Below are positions 47,918-59,298 of a stretch of 64,000 nucleotides of DNA, in pieces; positions within the stretch are counted from its first letter, which is position 1, and each line of letters starts with the position of its first letter. Where the stretch lies: NCBI GenBank assembly GCA_050084985.1, contig JBITNC010000001.1:66526001-66590000 (forward strand), read 5' to 3'. The notes beneath the pieces were generated by a model. The model saw only the letters and a list, made by a program, of their open reading frames with translations. It did not search any database and had not been told where the DNA came from. Position numbers and translations under genes: made by a program. The DNA comes from Nageia nagi. Lineage: Eukaryota > Pinophyta.

Positions 47918-49600
47918 CTCTTTAAGTGAAATATTTGAATAACCTTATCCTAAAAAAGGTTAAATGGTAGGACCACATCTAAAATGAGTCACCTATAGAG
48001 AAAAATTTCTCATATTAAAGGATCAATAGAAGTATAACTTTGAATATGTCCCTCCTTGAAAAGATTGAAATCCAAAATGAACCTTCAAACTTTAAGGAAA
48101 CTTCTCATCATTCTTATTGGATGGAAGCCATGAATAAAGAATTTGATGCTCTCATGAAAAATAGTACTTGAGATGTAGTTCCATATAGAATTAAGAAGAA
48201 TGTAATTAGAAATAAATGGGTTTATAAGATTAATTATAACTTAAATGATGAAATTAAGAAATATAATGTTAGGTTGGTGGCAAATTCTTTTTCTCAAAAG
48301 TATGGAATTAATTATGAAGAAATATTTTCTCTAGTTGCAAAGATATCTATAGTTAGACTAATCCTTTCCCTTTATGTAGCTCAAGATTAGAAGATACTCC
48401 AAGTTGATGTAAAGTTTTTATAAATGGTGACTTAAATGTTTAATTCTACATGAGTCATCATTAGGATTTTATTTTATAATGAAAAGAATCACATTTTTGC
48501 AAGTTAAATAAGTCCTTGTATAGAATTAAGAAAGCACCTAAATCTTGGTATGAAAAGATATCATGACCATTTGAAGCTACTAGTTTCTCTAAGTGCTCTA
48601 CAGATTCAAATCTTTATATGCTTAAGATAGGAAAATCCTTGATATTAATCCTAATTTATGTGGATGATCTTTTGATTACAAGAAATGATATAATAATCAT
48701 TAATGATTACATATCAAAACTTGATTCAGAATATGACATGACTAACCTTAGTCTATTGCATTACTATAACATTGGTATGAAAGTTTATCAACATAAGAAT
48801 TGTACCTTTCTTATTCAATCTAAGTACATATTAGATATTCTATAGAAGATTGGAATAAAAGAGTGAAAGCCTTTTTCCATCCTATTTTCTCTTAGAATCA
48901 AGCTAGAGATCAACTCTAACACTTAGTTGGTAGATGCTACAACTTACAAGAAGCTTAATGGTAGTATTCTTTCTATGACTATCATCTAGCTAGATATTAC
49001 CTATGCAATTAATATGATATTAAGGTTTATGCAAAAACCTTATATTGAGCATATCAATTCCACTAAGAAAATCTTAAGTTATATTATTGTAACTAGGAAT
49101 CTTTCTCTCAAATATACTAAGTTACCATCTTTTATTTTTCCATGGTACTCAAATTATGACTATGAGGGGGACAAAGATGATAGGAAATCCACTTATACTT
49201 ATGTATTTATAATTGGTTCAAGTGTTATCTCTTGGTATGCCAATAATAAATATACTATTCATATATCTACAACAAAAGTATAATATAGAGATATGACAAT
49301 TGCAATCCAGAATGCTATTTAGCTTAGGATTATTCTAAAGGAAATTGAGTTTGAATAGTACAAGTCCATATTATATTTTCTCAAATAATTAGTCAACCAA
49401 TTCTTTAGTGAAGAACCATATCTATCATTATATAATAAATCATATTAAAATCCAAGCACATTTTATCAAGGAGAAGGTACTAGATGACACATTGTAGCTT
49501 CAATATTATCCATCTGAGTTAATCTTTACTGATTTATTCACCAAAACTCTTCTAAAATATGATTTCTACAAGCTGTGAAGTTTCCATAAAGTGAGAGTGA
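47918..49600 (+). pseudogene. Rear part of pol, element C
   Basis: Continuation of the frame cut at 39178. After the linker come reverse transcriptase remnants: FKETSHHSYWMEAMNKEF (near 48095), YEEIFSLVAKISIVRLILSL (48316-48375) and LILIYVDDLLITRNDI (48645-48690, YVDD intact). Then LGLLHYYIGM-like and RNase H sequence: RFMQKPYIEHINSTKKILSY (49023), YEGDKDDRKSTYTYVFIIGS (49160) and ISW (49240). It ends with a FTDLFTKTLL-like segment (near 49525) and a decayed polypurine stretch near 49590. Many stops. Confidence 0.87.
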
Positions 49601-50349
49601 AGTATGAATTCTTATTTTAATTCATATAATGTGATGATAACTTCACCCTTAGGAGGATTTTTTGTTATATAGTATTGATCTTATGATGAACTTTGTGTGT
49701 GCACTTTTATACTTAGTTATCCATGTGTGATAAACTTATTTGTGCACTAATTATGTTATCATCTTGATGAAAATTTATGTATGCATAGTTAAACACATAT
49801 GAGAAACTTGTACATGCACTTCAGAACATTAGTTATCATATATTATATTCATTGATGTTATATCAAGGTTAATGACCAATACATGTTTTGATTATACAAT
49901 AGGCGAATATAGGTTTTCTTCATATCTTTATGATGATTTATAATGCCCCATTAATTTATTTATATATGGAATTATTTGATTCACTTATCTTATATTGAAA
50001 TGAAAATATATATGATGCATCTAACTAATCTTGTTTATGAGTTGCTTATATCTTATAGATTTCTTCTAGAGATCGCAAGTTACTTACTTTGGGTATGCAA
50101 GCTTATCATGTCAACATGTTGTTTAATGACTATTACTTGTACATTTAAATCATTTATGGTTGATAATTATTGTGTTGTAAACCATTTTTCAAATTGTTAA
50201 GTAGTTGAGCTTTGTTTAGTTGTAAACCCATATAAATTTTATTACTTCTCAAGTTCTCATATCCAATTGTATTTCATATGAAAGAGAAATCTTTCACACT
50301 CTCTTAGATTCTTTTCTTCTTAATTGGAAAATATTTCATTAAGGGGGAG
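49601..50349 (+). other. 3' untranslated region of element C
   Basis: Contains one or two decayed GTTATCCATGTGTGA units (near 49710) and ends with polypurine tract AAGGGGGAG (50341-50349). No domain-bearing ORF. Confidence 0.7.
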
Positions 50350-50860
50350 TGTTAATAACTAATAATGCATTATTTATAAATTATTCTTTAAATAGTATCT
50401 AAAGAATAATATCCTTTTTTATGTAACTCACTATTTAATCCATTTAATACTTATAATTATTCCTGAATACCTAAGTATTTAGTGAATTAAATATCATGAC
50501 ACTTATCCTTCACTCAAGCTCATGGGCATACCAACCCATAGGTATGCACATCCCATGTCAATGAGTTATCTTATTATAAATAGAGGGCTTCCCTTATGCA
50601 TTTTACACTTGTAAAAAATATTGTTATGTTAATAGTTTGTAGAGAGTTAGTACGAGAATCCTTGAGAATATTTTATAAGAGAGTCCTTATTATTGAGAAA
50701 TAATAGAATTTAGATTTAAGAGTGGATGTTTCTATGGGATTAATCCCTTAATTTTACCACTATAAACCTTGTGTCTACTTTGCATGATTATTCTTGAGTT
50801 TTTAGTTTAGAGAAGATTGTTTCAAGTAGATATTAGATAAAGGCATTCTAGTCTCCTTCA
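50350..50860 (+). repeat. 3' LTR of element C
   Basis: Starts TGTTAATAACTAATAATGC and ends TCTAGTCTCCTTCA. TATAAATA lies at 50575-50582. It holds the undisturbed CACATCCCATG site into which element D inserted in the 5' copy. Confidence 0.9.
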
Positions 50861-51440
50861 TTTGGCATGGTGATTCATATATATGTGAACAATAATAAGC
50901 TCTTGTGTGGTGTAGTGTAATGAATACAATATCACAAATTTATGATACATAGATTATATAAAGTTATTCATTGATATGTGTTGTGGTTGCACTTATGATT
51001 GTATATTGAAAATACAATCTTGAAGGAGTTGATGCTTTTTATTTTTTGATGGGTTTTTCCCTTATGTATTTTGAAGGTTTTCTTAGGATAAATCTCAATG
51101 TTTTATTATTGCTATTTTTGAGGTTAATTATTATAGTAATGTCACTTGAACATAGTATTGCTAGATCCCAATATTTATTAAGTATTTTTATTATTCCCCT
51201 AATAATCCTTGAGAATATTGGGCTATATATTCTCTTTACCTCCAATATCTCTTAATGATGACTTGTAATTACTTTAGAGAAGTTTTGGTTTCTTGTAATA
51301 ATATCATATATAGGTTTTTATCTAAAAGTATTCTCTTAACAAGAATTTATCTAAGTTAGCCATTTAATCCCCTTACATTCCTTTTATTTACTAACATTAT
51401 GCCTTTATGTTATATAAATTGGATATAAATTCAATCAACA
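50861..51440. other. Gap between element C and the solo LTR
   Basis: AT-rich DNA. Overlapping ORFs on both strands at 51039-51255 have no known domain. The last five bases, CAACA, are the left target copy of the solo LTR. Confidence 0.45.
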
Positions 51441-52042
51441 TGTTGTGTGTGGAGCATGATTATTTAGAGTTCTTTGTTTTCAGTTGGATGTATACCCCAG
51501 GAAGTTTGTACACCCCTCCACACGGGGGGGTTGCAGGGGGGACTTATCCCCCCTGCAGGGGTTCGAGGGGGACGTCCCCCCCAGCTGGGGGGTCCGAGAA
51601 CCAGCGGTCCCCTGGCAGGGGTTCGGGGGTAGCACCCCCGAAGCTAAAAATAGATGTAAAATCATCTTGTAATTTCTAGTCAATATGGGCCATTCATTAG
51701 GCAGATGATCTAACGGTAGAACTTATGTTTAGGGTTTCTTTTTGCCCTAGAAGGCAACCCCTCTCTTTATATGAGGGCATTGTAATAGATGTGATATGGT
51801 GAGCAAGAAACAAAGATGTGAGATGTGAGAGAAAATAGAGGATATTACAACAGATCTACTGTAGGTTGTATCTCTTCACTTTGCTGGATAATAAAAAGGA
51901 AGGATTGGCTATTCAGTGTGGACGTAGCCCAAACTGGGTGAACCATGTATATCTGTGTCTCTCTTGTTTATGCATTTTCTATGTTTATATTTCTACAATA
52001 TTTTATGTGTTCCATTACTCCGTAATATATAAATTTCTAACA
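51441..52042 (+). mobile_element. Solo LTR of a different family, with a GC-rich hairpin block
   Basis: 602 bp, TGTTGTGTGTGG to ATTTCTAACA, flanked by perfect 5-bp copies CAACA (51436-51440 and 52043-52047). No primer site or internal region follows. It contains a 150-bp GC-rich block (51493-51643), a promoter-like stretch (AGAAGGCAACCCCTCTC, then TTATATGAGGGCATTG, 51750-51785) and a GTGGACGTAGCCCAAACTGG block followed by GTGAACCATGT (51918-51950), typical of plant Copia LTRs. Plus orientation is inferred from these. The ORFs at 51407-51683 on both strands follow the GC block and are not genes. Confidence 0.83.
51493..51643. repeat. GC-rich block of short inverted repeats
   Basis: Successive palindromic pieces: GGGGGG with CCCCCC around ACTTAT, CCCCTGCAGGGG, GGGGGACGTCCCCC and CCCCAGCTGGGG. 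A GCAGGGGTTCGAGGGGG segment is repeated as GCAGGGGTTCGGGGGT. It is the most GC-rich part of the window and could form serial hairpins in RNA or DNA. Confidence 0.85.
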
Positions 52043-52177
52043 CAACATTGACCCCATAATATTCTCTCATGAGGGTTTTGAGGTTTTATAGTACTTTAAT
52101 TAATATAGTTATATATTAACTTTTTTATTAGGGTGAGTCTTCCCTAGACTAGAATTATGATTCTAATTGGTAAGTTG

Positions 52178-52681
52178 TGTTGGAATGTATAATGCATTAT
52201 TGTAAAGGTTGTATTAAATCTTCTATGTAAATTCACTAATACTTAAGGGTATCATTTGATACCTTAAGTATTTAAGTGAATATGATAATGTAACTTGTCC
52301 TACACTCCATGTCATGAGCATGCTGCTTGGGTAAAAGGATGTGCATGTCATGCTTTTGTACATTGGATAAAAGAGAGATCCAAAGATGGATTTTGGCCTA
52401 TAAATAGAAGGCTCCCTCTTTGTGATCACACACCAATTGTGGAGTAAAGTTATGCTATATGATAGAAGTGTAGGAGTTGAGATTAGGAGGATTGTAAGAG
52501 TGTTGTATTTGTGATTGAAGTAAAGATCTAGTTAGTGGATGTATTCCTAGTTGGAGGAACCACTTTACATCTTGAGTTACTTTGTGAGATTGTATTATTT
52601 GTGAGTTTGTTATATGTGAATGAAAGCTTTCATATGATCTTGGTAGTTTAGGATTGTTCTTGTTATAATTCAATTCTCTCA
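52178..52681 (+). repeat. 5' LTR of element E
   Basis: Starts TGTTGGAATGTATAATGC and ends TTCAATTCTCTCA. TATAAATA lies at 52399-52406 and GGAGGAACCACTTTACATC near 52553. The minus-strand ORF at 52223-52429 is antisense LTR sequence. Confidence 0.95.
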
Positions 52682-52683
52682 TT

Positions 52684-52695
52684 TGGTATCAAAGC
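52684..52695 (+). promoter_or_regulatory. Primer binding site of element E
   Basis: TGGTATCAAAGC, two bases after the LTR; tRNA-Met type with one mismatch. Confidence 0.88.
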
Positions 52696-55600
52696 TTAGT
52701 GTGGAAGCTCTTCTTCTACAACTTAGTGATCTACATCTCTTTCCTTCATTGTTGAGGTAAAACTAAGAGAAGGTATAAAATCCTTCCCTATTGGATATTT
52801 TTTATTACATCATTCTACTATGTGTTAGTTCTTTTGAGCTTAATATGGCTAACAAAATTGCAAATTTTTTTATTTATGATAACCCCCTATATTATTTGCA
52901 ATTTTTTTATTGCTACAATTTTTTTAAGAGAAGGGTTATTATACATTTTTTTAATATTACAAAGGTTACAAAGTATGCTACAATTTTTTTGAATACTAAC
53001 TTTTATTAGGGTGCATTTTTTTAATATTTTTTAATATATTTTTATTTAAAAATAAAAAAAAATTGTATTCAAAATTGTGTAATCTTGCAAAGATAATATT
53101 ACAATTTGTTGAGCAAATAGAGTATATATTTTTTTACAATCTCAAGGTTGGCAGCATTGTTAACCTTTTCAATTTTTTTTTACAATTTTTTTATTAAACA
53201 AGAGGAGAGGAAAGAGAGGGGAGCAATTATGTTTGCTCTTTGTCAACAATCTCTGGCATCTTCTTGCACCTTTGGCTCATTGCTCATTGGGATGGTAAAT
53301 GTGGTTCTTTTAGCTATTCTTGTTGTACCTCTTTTTAGTCATGTGCTTCTCCAACAATAGCTCCTCTTCTCCTACACCTCTCATATGGTCAACTCTTCTC
53401 TAAAACCTCATGGCCCTCTCACTTTGATTTCCTCTCTTATTTTGGTTCACATGGCCCTCTTTCTATTTCTCTTAGCCCTCTTGCATAAATTCCCTTTCCC
53501 ATGTGGATCATAGTACTCCTCATGTGGCCCCTTTGAACACATATCCATAGACCCTCTAATCATATCTCCTCAACCCCATTGATTAGTTAATCTAATTAGA
53601 CTCATGGCCCTTTTTTCTTCTATTGGCCTCCTCATGCATAGTCTAGATTTCTCCTCTACTGGCCTTCATGAACAACCTTATTCTTTAATGGTGTTTCATT
53701 GGTGAGATCGAAAATAGCCTATGAATTCATTCAAATGGATTCCACCTCACCATCTACAGCACATGTTATACTATGAAATATTTACTTATGGATTATGGAG
53801 AGTGAAGCCACTTGCAGGTAATGTTTTCCCCCCTCGTAGCCTACCTATCAACCCTCTACCTTTAGTAGCTCCTCATGGTTGCTCTACCCCTATCTTCTCA
53901 TGGTTACTTCATAGTTATCTCCTTATTATTTCATATTGGTATGGAGATTCATTTTGAGGGACCAAAACCTGAAGACCACTCCTCCTCACCCTAGCATTGT
54001 GACCTCTATTTTGTTATTGTAATCCTTTATGGCCCTTTGCCTATCAATTTGAAACCTTTTTGGGTGCTCTTTATGAAGGCATGAAATTGTGACATGGTTG
54101 CTCTAGTGTAGACCTCTTCTATTTGCTTGATCATCCCCATGGACCTCTTCTATCCTTGCACAACTATCAAAACTCACGCTGGTGTAGACCTAGTCTCACT
54201 CTCCTCCCTATGACTTAGTCTCTCTCCATCTCTACCATTCCTCACCTATTCTTCTTGCATGGACCTAGATAGCATGGAGCTCTTTTTCTTATTATTATTA
54301 TTGCCTCTACATCTCCCCTTCACATTAAATGCTCAAAATCCTTACTTGAAGTAGGATAGATGATAAGACTCCATTAAATGCTACCTTTAACTTATCAAGT
54401 AAGACTCTTTTTTTATATGATGTTCTCTAATTGCATGGAGTAAAAACTTCAAATGGGTATCCACTCTCTTTACAAAATTAATAGTCAAATTTAGTGCATT
54501 TAGGTGGAGTGTATTTTTTTCTACCACATTAATTACAAAGCAATGATTACTCCTTTAAATTTGTTTACTTGAAGTTTTAACCTTTTATGAAGGTAAAATA
54601 ATAATTGTAGTGTATTTTTTTTCCTAAGGTAAAATTATTTTGTTTACCTAACTATTTTTCTAAGTAAACAATAAGTGGAGAAATTTTTTTTTAAGTAAAA
54701 GAGGGGGAGATTTTATAATTCTTTACTTAATTTTTTTTAGATTCTCATATTGCATAGATTTTAAGTATTTCTAAAATCCCTATGCAAATATGGACTTGAA
54801 AATGATGCATGCTTAAGATTAGTACTTATGCTAAAAATAATAAATGCATGCTTAGTACTTAATTTTTAAAAGTTATAATGCATACTTCCTACTTAATCCT
54901 TAAGTTAAATAATGCATTTTTGACTTAATTATTAAAGCTTAATGCATGCTCAATAACTTAAATTTTTAAGATGCATGATTATGAATTAAGAATGCATGTT
55001 GAGTATTTATCCTTATGCAAAGTATGGAATGGACTTGTGCAAAATAAATGATGATGTAAAGATGTCCTTTAGGGGTTGGTAAACAAAACCCATAAGACTC
55101 TTAAGGTTTCGAGTTATTGAATGGATGATATTTTACTTATGCTCTTTTATTTCATATTTTGCACTTTGATTTATTTGCTTATGCCAATAAAAATGCAAAC
55201 ATTGATATAAGAAACCCCTAAAATGAACACATTCGCACATATATTCTAAACATGATTTGTTTGGGGAGCCATGAGGTGAGGATAGGTAGACTGAGCTTTT
55301 AAGTCCAACGATCCAAGTGGTGAAAAGTTTGTACTTCTTAATTACCCCTAAGTTCTTTGTTGGTCTAGACATAACTCTATTAGGTGGATAGGTATGTGTG
55401 TAGTGATACCACATATCCGCACATCCATTCAGGGATTATCCTAATAAACTAGGAGGAAAACTTGAAACCTAATCAAGATTAATAATTTGGTCATCTAATA
55501 ATTGTCAAAATCTTAAAAAATAGCTAGTACTTCTTCTTGTGAGAGTATATTGCTACCCAAAGGGAACTAGTTGAGGATTGATAGGACTTGGGCTCCTCTT

Positions 55601-55854
55601 ATGTAGGCATCTAGGTGAAAGCCTAATTTTTAGATAAGAAAACAAGCCTCAACAATGTCATTCTACATCTATAGTTCTTGATATGAGAAATGTATTTGGG
55701 AATATGGGTTATTATTTAAACATTTGCACTTGTGATTCAAATAAATCATGTCTTTAGTATTAAATATAACATGTATTATTTACTTGGTTAAAACTTAACA
55801 TTTGATGTTGCTTATTGAAACCACATGCTTATTATTTCACATTTTGTATAAAAA
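52696..55854 (+). other. Leader of element E, with inferred intron 52773-55849
   Basis: The exon-like start ends GAGAAG (52772), followed by GTATAAAA, a good donor. The acceptor reads CACATTTTGTAT (55838-55849), one base from TTTTGTAG, five bases before the gag ATG at 55855. The leader carries a C-rich block (53250-54300), a TGCATG-rich repeat (54800-55015) and a terminal 800 bp that aligns with leader B. ORFs at 52791-53009, 53148-53360, 53721-53957 and 55133-55414 have no domain. Confidence 0.65.
54800..55015. repeat. Degenerate TGCATG-rich repeat in leader E
   Basis: About five imperfect units around AATGCATGCTTAGTACTTAA. Corresponds to 41497-41815 in B. Confidence 0.6.
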
Positions 55855-58800
55855 ATGGAAGAATCCTTTTTACCCAAACACATTCATGATGGTTCCAACT
55901 ATGAGATTTGGGAACCATAGATAAGAGTTTGAATTACTAGCAAGGAAGCTATGGCAAATAGTGAATGAAAACCTTGTACCTCCTATAGATGAGAAGGCAC
56001 TAGAAGCTTACAACACAAAGAATGAGTTGGCAACCTATATGATTTACCATGTAGTTTAGATGATGTGCTCCTGATGGTATCCTCTTCAACCTCAGCAAAG
56101 GAAGCATGGGATAAGTTTAACCAAATCTAAATTGGTTCAAACTTTCAAGAAGGTTTACCATGTTTCAAAAAGTTGCTTCAATCTAGTCAAAGGGAAGATG
56201 AAAATGTGGCTAGCTACTTGAACAAAATCATTGAGGACCCAACTTATTACTTATGGATACAATTGGATTAATGATGATTTAATGGTACTTCATCATTCTT
56301 CTTCAAATTTTTCTTCAAAGTTTGAAAATTTTGTAATAGTTTGAAGAAGTCTTCTCCCTTGAGAACCTTTCTAGGTACCTTTTTTTAAGGAAACTCTTAT
56401 CTTTGGTTCATTTTTTTTTACATAATTGGATTATTGATTCTAGTTGCATTAATAACCTTTGCTTTAAAAAGAAAAAGTTTGAGAACTTTAATAAGTACAA
56501 TATGTAGTTATGATAGGTGATAACTTTATCTTAAAGTCCAAGGAATTAAGAGTATATTGATTCATGAGAAGGTTATTGACAATGTTCTCTCTGTTCCTAA
56601 GCTTATGATAAACCTTCTCTCTATGATCAAAGTTACTAGAAAATAGTACTCATTTGAATTCAATCTCTATCATGATATATAATATATGGATTTTCACTAA
56701 GTTGGTTTTAATGTATGTTTCTAAAGTTTAATCTTTAGCATTATCATTTATGGCACCTTAACCATAAGAATATTCAATTCATAAAAGACCAATAATGTGT
56801 GGAAGGCTTGCCTTTAATTTCTCCTTAAATTGGTCTATGTGAGAAGTGAATTCTTGGCAAGATGCATAGAAAAAGTTTGAAAAAGATAAGGCAAAAAGAG
56901 CATCTCAACCTCTTAAACTTGTGCATTTAGATTTGATGATTTCAGACTAAATCGCTTGGAGGAGCATCTTATGTCTTGACCTTCATTAATGACTTTAATA
57001 GGATGACATTTAGGTATCTACTTGAGCACAAGGATCAAACTTTTAAAATTTTAAGGTTTTTAAGGTCTTTGTTGAAAATCAAATTAACCTTCAAATCAAG
57101 ATGTTGAGATCAGATAATGGGGGAGAATATAATAGCAATGAGTTTAATGACTATTATGCTAAGTATGGAATCAAGAGGCAGTTTAAATTCCATACACTTT
57201 TTAGCAAAATGATATTACTAAAAGGAAAAATAGAATAATTATGGATATGGCTAGATGCATGTTGGGTAATCTTCTTAAATGTTTATGGTGTGAAGCTATG
57301 AGCACTGCTATTTACACCTTGAATAGGTCTTCCACAAAAGTTGTTTAGATAAAAAATCTTTTTAAGCATGGTTAGAAAGAAAACTTAACATTTCACACCT
57401 TAAGATGTTTGGTTGTGAAGCGTTCTCCTATATTATTTCTGAGAAAAGAAATATGTTGAATAAAAGAGCTAAAAAATGCATCTTTGTAGGTCATGATAAT
57501 CAAGATAGAGGCTATAGGCTCTACTCTCCAACCTATAAAGTAGTATTCATTTCAAAGGATGTAAAGTTTGATGAAAATCATTAAGAATCTACTTCTAATG
57601 AAGATGTTAATGATCTAGAGGACTCTTTAGTTGCTCCTAGCTGGTTGGATACTGATATAGATAAGTCACTTCAAGAACAAAATTCTCTAACACAAAGGGT
57701 AATCAAGGACCATGATTTTGAACAAATATTTAACTACCAAGATTAACAACAACCATGAGCCCTCAACCTTCAAAGAAGCTTCTAAGTAGGAGTACTGGAT
57801 GGAAGTCATGAAAGTGGAGTATGAGGTGCTTATGAAAAATAAAACTTAAGACTTAGTTCCTTATCTCAATGATAAGAATGTGATTGGCAATAAGTAGATC
57901 TACAAGGTCAAATTCAATTTAGTTAGAGATATTGACAAATACAAGGCAAGGTTAGTATCTAAAGGTTTTGCTCAAAAATACAATGTATATTATGAGGAAA
58001 CCTTTGTTCATGTGGTAAATATGCCTACTATGAGAGTAATTCTTGCTCTTCATGTAGTTTAAGGATGGAAAGTTTTTCAACTTGACATCAAGAGTGCATT
58101 TCTCAATGGTGACTTAGATGTGGATATCTTCATGAATCAACCAGAAGGGTTTATTGTGAAAGGTAAAGAGTCCTTTTAGAGCAAGCTAAAGAAGTGTTTG
58201 TATGGACTTAAGCAAGCACCTAAAGCTTGGTATAGAAATATTTCAAAGGATTTTATAGACATTGGATTTTTCAAGTGTTTTTTTGACTCCGATCTATATG
58301 TGCTCAATCAAAGAAAAGATATGGTATTGATTCTCCTTTATGTGGATGATCTTTTGATTATTGGGAATAATGATGAAATAATTCAATAGTGCATATCTAA
58401 ACTTAAAGCAATATTTAAAATGATTGATCTTGGTCTCTTGCACTATCTTGAAATGCAAGTGTATCAATATAAGGATTGTACTTACCTTAATCAGTCTAAG
58501 TATATATCATACATCTTGTAAAAGTTTGGAATGGAGGAGTGTAGATATGTTGCAATCCCAATCTCTCATGAATCATGATTTCTCTAAGCTCCAACTCTCA
58601 ATCAGCTAATGCTATAGGTTATAGGTAATTAATTGGTAGTCTTTTGTATTTAACTATATCCAGGCCAGATATTACCTTTGCAGTGAATTTGATGGCATGA
58701 TTCATGTAAAAACCATATGTTAAGCACCTTAATGCTATTAAGAAAATCTTGAGGTATGTTGCAGGGACTAAGGATCTTACTCTCAAGTATTTCAAGTTGC

Positions 58801-59298
58801 CCTTGTTTATTCTCTCTAGATTCTCAAATTCTGACTATGAGGGAGATAGAGATTACAGGAAGTCAACCTCTACATATGTGTTTAGCATTGGTTCAGGTGC
58901 TATCTCTTGGGCTTCCAAGAAGCAACCTACTATTTCTCTTTCCACCATAGAATTGAATATCATGCCATGTCTATTGCACCTAAGAAGCCATTTGGCTAAG
59001 GCATATTATGAAAGAAATTAGGTATGAGCAAGGTGGCTCATTTTTGATCTCTTTAGATAATCAGTCAACTATTTCTTTGGCTAAAAATCTAGTGTTCCAT
59101 TAGAGAACAAAACATGTGGAAATCCATGCCCATTTTATTAGGGAGAAGGTTCTTGATGGCATGATACACCTAGAATATTATCTATCCACCTTGAACTTCA
59201 TTGATTTATTCACCAAGCCCCTCCTAAAAGCTCAGTTCTATAAGCTTAAGGATGCTATCAGGTTGGTGAAGTTACCCTCAAGGGGGAGTGAAGTTTGA
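55855..59298 (+). pseudogene. Degenerate gag-pol of element E
   Basis: Gag starts at ATG 55855 (MEESFLPKHIHDGSNYEIWE) and stops soon after. The remaining gag is eroded, and the knuckle region appears deleted between about 56400 and 56430. Protease-linker remnant near 56430-56660. GAG-pre-integrase and integrase lie at 56730-57500, with RSDNGGEYNSNEFNDYYAKY (57110-57170). Reverse transcriptase: QLDIKSAFLNGDLDVDIFM (58078), MYGLKQAPKAWYRNI (58198) and LLYVDDLLIIGNN (58330, YVDD intact). RNase H: MRYVAGTKDL, SDYEGDRDYRKSTSTYVFSI, GAISWASKKQPTISLST (58749-58960), then LNFIDLFTKPLL and LPSRGSEV, where the internal polypurine tract (59280-59288) overlaps the last codons. Several stops and frameshifts; not functional. 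Confidence 0.92.

Larger units (their letters stand above)
30197..50860 (+). mobile_element. Element C: Copia retrotransposon split by two nested elements
   Basis: 5' LTR in two pieces (30197-30407 and 34550-34844) around element D, then primer site, leader, gag (from 37126), pol interrupted at 39178 by element B and resuming at 47918, 3' untranslated region and 3' LTR (50350-50860). Removing D and B leaves about 7.8 kb. The outer target copies are probably GTTGG (30192-30196) and TTTGG (50861-50865), four of five matching, on the assumption that the first LTR base pair has decayed from TG to TT. C must be older than both D and B. Confidence 0.85.

Noticed and set aside
51407-51683. Overlapping ORFs on both strands in the GC block
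   Set aside because: They are caused by GC composition inside a solo LTR; no domain.
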